DNA from: Thermoplasmata archaeon
GTDB taxonomy: Archaea > Thermoplasmatota > Thermoplasmata > GCA-020350865
Direction of reading: 5' to 3'
Assembly: GCA_020350865.1 (NCBI GenBank)
Contig: CP070726.1
Span: 1,069,933-1,076,816, forward strand
DNA length: 6,884 nt
Part shown: positions 1-4,776 of the stretch, piece after piece
How positions within the stretch are numbered: the first letter of the stretch is position 1
How the letters are laid out: each line of letters starts with the position of its first letter
Translations under genes and position numbers: made by a program
The notes under the pieces: generated by a model
What the model was told of the DNA's origin: nothing
What the model saw: the letters and a program-made list of their open reading frames with translations, nothing else
The model's database searches: none

Positions 1-1778
1 AGAAACCGAGGTATGTGACGGCAGACTGTACGGCCTGCGGTGACTGCTCAGATGTGTGACCCGTGGCAAAACCCAATGAATTTGATGTGGGCCTGGCTCT
101 AAGAAAGGCCATATACACGCCCTTTGCGCAGGCTGTGCCATCCGTGTACATCATAGACATGGACAGCTGCCTGGGTTACCAGCCCATTGCCTGCGGAAAA
201 TGCAAGGAGGCCTGCGAGGCCAAAGCAATAGATTTTGACCAGGTCCCCGATGAACTACATCTGGATGTTGGTACCGTCATTGTGGCAACGGGAGTCGACA
301 CCTACGATCCCACAACCCTGGATGATTACGGATATACCAGATATGAGAACGTCATAACATCCCTGGAATTCGAACGCCTCATCAATGCAGGGGGACCATC
401 AGGGGGAAAGCTCATCCGGCCCTCGGACGGCCAGATCCCCAAGAAGGTTGGATTCATACAATGCATTGGCTCACGGAGCCAGAAGCAGGGCAACCCGTAC
501 TGCAGCAATGTGTGCTGCATGAACACCATCAAGGATTCCCTCCTGATAAAGGAGCACTGGCCAGATACTGAAATCGAGGTCTTTTACATAGATATCAGGG
601 CCTTTGGCAAAGGTTTTGAGGACTTGTACAAGAGGGCAAAAGAGGAGGGTGTTGCCTTCATCAGAGGGATTCCCGCCGAAATCGAGGAGGACCCCGAATC
701 GAGGAATCTCAGAATCAAAGTCGAGGAAACTGCCATGGGCAAGATAATCGAACGGGAGTTCGACATGATAATACTCAGCATAGGCATCGAGCCCAGGTAC
801 GACAGCGACGTGGTGCAAAAGCTCCTCACCCTTTCAAGAACCAGCGATGGATTTTTCATGGAAGCTCATCCAAAACTGAGGCCTGTGGATGCCCCCACAC
901 CAGGCGTGTTCATATGCGGTTGCGCAGAGGGGCCAAAGGACATTAAGGACAGCGTGACCCAGGCCAGTGCTGCTGCATCTAGGGCCAATATCCTCATGGC
1001 CAAGGGCAAGGTCACTGTGGAGGCCATTACATCATGGATCAATCCTGAGGTATGCACAGGGTGCGGCAAGTGCGCCAAGGTGTGCCCCTACCACGCCATA
1101 GAGGTGGACAAAGAGAAGAAGACGGCAAAGGTTATAGAAGCTGCATGCTCGGGGTGCGGGACGTGCGGCGCCGAATGCCCCTTCGACGCCATAACCATGC
1201 GCCACTTCACAGACGAGCAGATATACTCGCAGATAGATGCGGCCACAGAAGTAGATGCCGATAAAAAGATAGTGGCATTCTGCTGCAACTGGTGTTCCTA
1301 TGCAGGGGCGGATTTTGCAGGGGTTTCAAGGATGCAGTACCCGCCCAACGTCAGGGTCATCAGAACCATGTGCTCGGGGAGGGTGGCAGAGAAGTTTGTG
1401 CTTTCGGCCTTTGAGAACGGCGCTGCCGCCGTCCTGGTCTCTGGTTGCCATATAGGTGACTGCCACTATATCGATGCGAATACATACACTGAAAAACGCG
1501 TGAACAAATTATGGAAACTCCTCGAGGAGAACGGCATAGACAAGAACAGACTGCAGCTGGCTTGGGTCTCTGCAGCAGAAGGAGAGAAGTTCGCCTCCAA
1601 GATAAGGGACATGCAAAAAATCGTGGACAATGTCAGCGAAGAGGAAATAGATAAAACAGTGGCGTGGCTCAAGGAGAGAAGACGTAAGAAAGAGGAGAAA
1701 GCCCGCGCAAAGGCAGAAAAGAAGGCTCAAAAGAAACTCGAGAAGGAGAATGCAGATGAACCCGAAAAGGAGGCCTAG
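1..1778 (+). CDS. hdrA: HdrA-MvhD fusion, selenocysteine-containing, 5' partial
   Basis: Left-edge fragment of a heterodisulfide-reductase A-type flavin/iron-sulfur protein fused to an MvhD domain; 591 codons are visible, reading from base 3. In order: a ferredoxin motif CTACGDCSDVUP (27-62) whose last ligand is TGA at 57-59; a further cysteine group (168, 192, 201, 213); the HdrA core with NPYCSNVCC (492-518); two ferredoxin motifs, CTGCGKCAKVCP (1053-1088) and CSGCGTCGAECP (1146-1181); then an MvhD domain with FCCNWC (1278-1295), MCSGRV (from 1368) and SGCHIGDC (1443-1463). A Lys/Glu-rich, probably coiled tail follows (about 1665-1775). By alignment to the HdrA at 4773, about 95 N-terminal residues, including the FAD-binding GxGxxG, lie off the window. 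In known Hdr complexes HdrA carries the bifurcating FAD and MvhD links it to an electron donor. It is a cytoplasmic type with no membrane segment. The stop is 14 nt before the ferredoxin gene. The family call is secure; the electron partner is inferred. Confidence 0.9.
57..59 (+). other. In-frame TGA read as selenocysteine
   Basis: The TGA interrupts an otherwise open HdrA frame (3-1775) at the fourth ligand of a CxxCxxCxxxCP motif. The upstream codons give RYVTADCTACGDCSDV and the downstream codons give PVAKPN. The paralogous HdrA in this window has RYVDENKCTGCGNC, then AEKCP, with TGC at 5115-5117 in the aligned place. UGA at a cysteine position, an intact frame on both sides and a SECIS-like hairpin just after it all fit selenocysteine insertion. 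Selenocysteine-containing HdrA proteins are known in some methanogens and deltaproteobacteria. The alternatives are a TGC/TGT-to-TGA mutation or a sequencing error. Confidence 0.82.
61..96 (+). promoter_or_regulatory. Putative bacterial SECIS element
   Basis: Folded by hand from the RNA sequence. The upper stem pairs 72-75 (CCCA) with 88-91 (UGGG). It extends as 76-86 and 77-85 around a bulged G87. The loop is 78-84 (GAAUUUG), with G as its first base. A lower stem can be drawn: 61-96, 62-95, a 63-94 wobble, 65-93, 66-92 and 67-91. The lower stem competes for G91, leaving 68-72 bulged. The loop begins 18 nt after the UGA, within the usual bacterial spacing of roughly 16-37 nt, and a G at the start of the apical loop is the known SelB-contact feature. 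The fold has not been checked computationally. Confidence 0.6.
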
Positions 1779-1792
1779 AGGAGGGGAATGAC

Positions 1793-2155
1793 ATGGCTCA
1801 ATTGAAACTGTGGAGAAAACCGCTAGATGCCGATGATTTCCAGGCGCCCAAAGGCGAGGTGCAGGTAATACCGGAACGATGCAAGGGATGTGGCTTCTGT
1901 ATCGAGTTCTGCCCTCGGAATGTTCTGGCCGAATCCAAGGAATTCAATTCCAAGGGGTACCATCCCCCGGAAATCGCAGATATCGATTCCTGCGTATACT
2001 GCCAGCTCTGCGAGCTCATCTGTCCCGAGTTCGCCATTTATGTAATAGAGGTCAAAAAGGAAGGTGAGGAGGGGACGGACAAGGGTGAGGATTGGCAATC
2101 ATCGGGAAAATCAAAGGAAGAAGATAAAGACAAGAGCAAGGAGGAAGCGAAATGA
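1793..2155 (+). CDS. korD: 2-oxoacid:ferredoxin oxidoreductase, ferredoxin (delta) subunit
   Basis: Small 2[4Fe-4S] ferredoxin subunit of 120 residues that carries electrons out of the thiamine-diphosphate centre of the KorABCD complex in the cytoplasm. Two complete motifs are visible: CKGCGFCIEFCP (residues 30-41) and CVYCQLCELICP (residues 67-78). The N-terminal stretch before the first cluster is typical of KorD/PorD-type subunits. From about residue 87 the protein becomes a low-complexity Lys/Glu/Asp/Ser tail of roughly 34 residues, which is longer than the cluster fold needs. The ATG at 1793 is well set: AGGAGGGG at 1779-1786 leaves a 6-nt spacer. The gene overlaps the next by ATGA, so korA is probably translationally coupled. 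A stand-alone ferredoxin is less likely given that korA, korB and korC follow directly. Confidence 0.9.
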   Translation: MAQLKLWRKPLDADDFQAPKGEVQVIPERCKGCGFCIEFCPRNVLAESKEFNSKGYHPPEIADIDSCVYCQLCELICPEFAIYVIEVKKEGEEGTDKGEDWQSSGKSKEEDKDKSKEEAK

Positions 2156-3306
2156 ACCCTAAAAGAGAGGTCCTTACCGGCGTGCATTTCATGAACGGTG
2201 ATGAGGCAAGTGCTGAGGGGGCCATCACAGCAGGCTGCCGGTTCTTTGGAGGATATCCCATAACCCCTGCCACTGAAATTGCCGAGCGCATGGCAAGACG
2301 CCTTCCGGAGGTTGGGGGCATTTACATCCAGATGGAGGATGAGCTGGCCTCAATGTGTGCCATTCTGGGGGCATCGTGGGCCGGTGTCAAGTCTATGACA
2401 GCCACCTCGGGACCCGGTTTTTCTCTAATGATGGAAAACTACGGTCTCGGCATCATGACAGAGACACCGTGTGTAATTGTGGATATCATGCGGGGGGGAC
2501 CCTCAACCGGCCTTCCCACCTTGGTCAGCCAAGGGGATGTGATGCAGTCGAGATGGGGCACCCACGGTGATATCGGTGCCATCGCATTCACACCCTCATC
2601 ACCCCAGGAGATGTTCGACTACACCGTGAAAGCCTTCAATCTTTCTGAAATCTACAGATTACCTGTGGTCGTTCTCGGCGACGAGATAGTTGGCCATATG
2701 ACAGAGAAAGTTGTGATCCCAAAAAAGAAAGATCTTCAAATCGCAAACAGGAAGAGGCCCAAAATGAAACCCGAAAACTACCTACCCTTTGCTCCAGAAG
2801 ACAATCTAGTTCCAACCATGGCTTGTGCAGGTGAAGGGTACAGCGTCCATGTGACAGGGCTGACACATGATGAGCGGGGCTACCCTATAATCAATGCAGA
2901 GGCACAGGAGAAGCTCGTGGCACGATTGGTTGATAAGATAAGGAAGAATGCGAAAAATATCATCGAGTTCGAGGAGCTACAAACGAAAGATGCGGATATC
3001 GTTGTTGTGGCCTACGGCAGTGTGTCGCGATGTGCCAAGGAGGCAGTCCGCATAGCCAGGGAGGAGAAGATGAAGGTGGGGATGCTAAGACCTATCACCG
3101 TGTGGCCTTTCCCTGAGGATCGTATGAGAGAGCTCTCAGAAGACGTGAAAGCCTTCATCGTTCCCGAGGTCAACTATGGCCAGGTGGCTTATGAGGTTGA
3201 AAGATGTGTTTCCTCCAACTCAGAGACACACCTATTACCCAAAATGGGGGGGGACATCCACACACCTGAGGAGATATTTGAAGGCATAAAGGAGATGATA
3301 TCATAG
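2152..3306 (+). CDS. korA: 2-oxoacid:ferredoxin oxidoreductase, alpha subunit (2-oxoglutarate type)
   Basis: Alpha subunit, 384 residues, close to the usual KorA length. With KorB it forms the thiamine-diphosphate active site that oxidatively decarboxylates a 2-oxoacid to its acyl-CoA, reducing ferredoxin, or runs in reverse as a CO2-fixing synthase. Domain I has GDEASAEGAITAG near the N-terminus, GYPITPATE (34-42), the acidic QMEDE (60-64), TSGPG (85-89) and RGGPSTGLPT (114-123), all hallmarks of the family. Domain II runs from about residue 281 to the end. The start ATG overlaps the korD stop (ATGA), with AAGGAGGA at 2138-2145 and a 6-nt spacer. The split four-gene layout and the sequence style fit 2-oxoglutarate oxidoreductase better than pyruvate oxidoreductase. 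The exact substrate (2-oxoglutarate, or a branched or aryl 2-oxoacid) cannot be fixed from sequence alone. Two long G runs (2492-2498 and 3246-3253) lie in frame and do not disturb the domain pattern. Confidence 0.9.
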   Translation: MNPKREVLTGVHFMNGDEASAEGAITAGCRFFGGYPITPATEIAERMARRLPEVGGIYIQMEDELASMCAILGASWAGVKSMTATSGPGFSLMMENYGLGIMTETPCVIVDIMRGGPSTGLPTLVSQGDVMQSRWGTHGDIGAIAFTPSSPQEMFDYTVKAFNLSEIYRLPVVVLGDEIVGHMTEKVVIPKKKDLQIANRKRPKMKPENYLPFAPEDNLVPTMACAGEGYSVHVTGLTHDERGYPIINAEAQEKLVARLVDKIRKNAKNIIEFEELQTKDADIVVVAYGSVSRCAKEAVRIAREEKMKVGMLRPITVWPFPEDRMRELSEDVKAFIVPEVNYGQVAYEVERCVSSNSETHLLPKMGGDIHTPEEIFEGIKEMIS

Positions 3307-3359
3307 CAAATAAGGGATGGGATGTACATCGCAGTAGAGACAGGTTCTCACCGCCTTAC

Positions 3360-4235
3360 TTGGAGCATGACAAGTGGAAATTGGGCGATTACGGAGCCCA
3401 CCCCATGGACAAATATCTGAGGCCGGGGAGAATCCCCCATATATGGTGCAGCGGGTGCGGGCTGGGTGTGGCAATGACTTGCTTCATCAAGGCCATGGAA
3501 GAAAGCGGCATACCCCTGGAGAACAACTGTGTGGTTTCCGGCATTGGCTGCACGGGCAGGGTAGCAGGTTACCTAAAAATCGACTCCTACCACACCACCC
3601 ACGGCAGGCCCATCCCCTTTGCCACGGGCCTGAAGCTGGGCAACCCAAAGCTCGTGGTCACCGTGTTTTCTGGTGACGGGGACCTGTTCGCAATAGGGGG
3701 CAACCATTTCATCCATGCGGCAAGGCGCAACGTTGACATCAACGTCATCTGCGTCAACAACTTCAACTACGGCATGACAGGCGGCCAGGTCGGGCCCACA
3801 ACGCACATGATGGCCAAGACAACCACCTCCCCTTACGGCAACTTCGAATTCCCATTCAACCTGCCCCATGTGGCCATTGCCAGCGGTGCCGTTTATGTAG
3901 CGCGGTGGACAGCACTGCATGCAAGAAGACTCAAGGACTCCATGGTCGAGGCGCTGCAAAAAAAGGGATTCTGCTTCATCGAGATCATCTCGCCCTGCCC
4001 CACTGCATACGGCAGGAGAAACAGACTGGGTACGGGCTTGGACGAGATGAAGTACTACAAGGAGCACAGCGTAATCAAGCACAATGCAGATCCTGCCGAG
4101 GCTGAGCTGAGCCTCGGCGGCGATATCATCGTTGGAAAGTTCAGGGACGAGGAGAGGCCCACATTTCTTGATATGCACAGGGAGGGTATAGATTTGGTAT
4201 TCGCAGAAGGGGGAAAAAGAAGTGAAACGGGATGA
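3360..4235 (+). CDS. korB: 2-oxoacid:ferredoxin oxidoreductase, beta subunit (2-oxoglutarate type)
   Basis: Thiamine-diphosphate-binding beta subunit, 291 residues from the TTG at 3360. Visible motifs are PHIWCSGCGLG (26-36), GIGCTGRV, HTTHGRPIPFATGLKLG, the Mg/ThDP loop GDGD (105-108) with NNFNYGMTGGQ (133-143), and a C-terminal SPCPTAYGRRNR typical of Kor/Vor-type beta subunits. Pyruvate-type PorB normally reads differently around its CxGC. The start is uncertain. TTG 3360 has no good Shine-Dalgarno site. ATG 3405 (276 residues) has GGAG at 3393-3396 with an 8-nt spacer. The frame is also open back to 3282 but lacks ATG, GTG or TTG there. HPxxKYLR is conserved before the CxGC in KorB proteins I recall, and its HP lies just upstream of ATG 3405; this favours a start before 3405. 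The end overlaps korC by 14 nt. Confidence 0.88.
   Translation: MEHDKWKLGDYGAHPMDKYLRPGRIPHIWCSGCGLGVAMTCFIKAMEESGIPLENNCVVSGIGCTGRVAGYLKIDSYHTTHGRPIPFATGLKLGNPKLVVTVFSGDGDLFAIGGNHFIHAARRNVDINVICVNNFNYGMTGGQVGPTTHMMAKTTTSPYGNFEFPFNLPHVAIASGAVYVARWTALHARRLKDSMVEALQKKGFCFIEIISPCPTAYGRRNRLGTGLDEMKYYKEHSVIKHNADPAEAELSLGGDIIVGKFRDEERPTFLDMHREGIDLVFAEGGKRSETG
3393..3396 (+). promoter_or_regulatory. Possible ribosome binding site for an alternative korB start
   Basis: GGAG sits 8 nt before ATG 3405. It is the only well-placed Shine-Dalgarno-like match near the korB N-terminus. The nearest purine-rich stretch before TTG 3360 (3336-3344) is about 15 nt away. It would give a 276-residue KorB. It may be chance, because it lies within codons that look protein-coding. 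Confidence 0.35.
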
Positions 4236-4776
4236 AATAAAATTATGCGGCTTCGGAGGACAGGGTATCATATTGTCAGGATATATCCTGGGCAAGGCGG
4301 CCACGATTTTCGAGGACATGGAGGCGGTTCTCACACAGAGCTACGGCCCAGAGGCGAGAGGTGGTGCATGCAGTGCCGATGTCGTCATATCGGACGGGGT
4401 AATCGATTACCCTTATCTGAAGGACATCAATATACTGGTGGCCATGAGCCAGGAAGCGTACAGTACCTATTCAAAGGGTTTAGCCAAGGGTGGATACCTT
4501 CTCGTTGACGAGGACCTAGTTACACTGGATGAGAATTACATTAAAGAGAAAGAATGGCGGGTTTTCAAGATTCCTGCAACCAAATTCGCAGAGGAGCTGG
4601 GCAAGAAGATAGTGGCAAATATTGTGATGCTGGGTTTTTTAACAGCAGTAACCAAGGTTGTGAGCTACGAAGGCATGAAGCAGGCAATCATGTCCTCTGT
4701 GCCTAAAGGAACAGAGTCATTCAACGAAAAGGCATATGAGAAGGGTTACAATCACGGTAGGGAGGCACAAAGTTGA
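4222..4776 (+). CDS. korC: 2-oxoacid:ferredoxin oxidoreductase, gamma subunit
   Basis: Gamma subunit of the complex, 184 residues, the usual size for a separate KorC/PorG. This subunit is the domain that contributes to CoA binding in the family. Its signatures are the N-terminal CGFGGQGIILSG (9-20) and QSYGPEARGGACSADVVIS (from 39), followed by DYPYL and a Rossmann-like alternation of strands and helices. The start is GTG at 4222, inside the end of korB (14-nt overlap), supported by AGAAGGGGG at 4205-4213 with an 8-nt spacer. The gene ends in TGA at 4774-4776, overlapped by the TTG start of the next hdrA. Together with korD, korA and korB it completes the four-subunit enzyme, so no subunit is missing. 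The family call is secure; substrate type is shared with korA/korB. Confidence 0.92.
   Translation: MKRDEIKLCGFGGQGIILSGYILGKAATIFEDMEAVLTQSYGPEARGGACSADVVISDGVIDYPYLKDINILVAMSQEAYSTYSKGLAKGGYLLVDEDLVTLDENYIKEKEWRVFKIPATKFAEELGKKIVANIVMLGFLTAVTKVVSYEGMKQAIMSSVPKGTESFNEKAYEKGYNHGREAQS
4759..4765 (+). promoter_or_regulatory. Ribosome binding site deciding the TTG start of the second hdrA
   Basis: AGGGAGG lies 7 nt before the TTG at 4773, which overlaps the korC stop (TTGA). Translation from this TTG gives LSDSTLVIGGGIAG, the expected N-terminal FAD-binding strand-loop of HdrA. No ATG or GTG in this frame is better placed. Confidence 0.75.

Noticed and set aside
57..59. Reading the TGA as a nonsense mutation, making the first gene a pseudogene
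   Set aside because: The sequence stays fully conserved on both sides for hundreds of codons, the stop falls precisely on a cysteine-ligand codon, and a SECIS-like hairpin follows. A random mutation or sequencing error remains possible but is less likely.
2492..2498. G runs (2492-2498, 3246-3253, 4800-4805) as phase-variation or frameshift sites
   Set aside because: All are in frame and encode conserved glycine-containing motifs (RGGP, KMGGD, IGGGIAG). Family patterns continue normally on both sides. At most they are sites to watch for sequencing errors.
3307..3359. Promoter, terminator or regulatory RNA in the korA-korB gap
   Set aside because: The 53-nt gap shows no clear -35/-10 pair, hairpin or T-run, and it is open in the korB frame, so it may be partly coding.
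3573..4334. 253-codon open frame on the minus strand across korB and korC
   Set aside because: It is a shadow of the coding strand: the plus strand carries clear ThDP and GxGGQG motifs in korB/korC, and the minus-strand translation has no recognisable domain or ribosome site.
2152..4776. Pyruvate:ferredoxin oxidoreductase (por) as identity of the four-subunit enzyme
   Set aside because: The beta subunit has PHIWCSGCG and CPTAYGRRNR, and the gene order is ferredoxin-alpha-beta-gamma, which fit Kor (or Vor) better. Substrate remains an inference.
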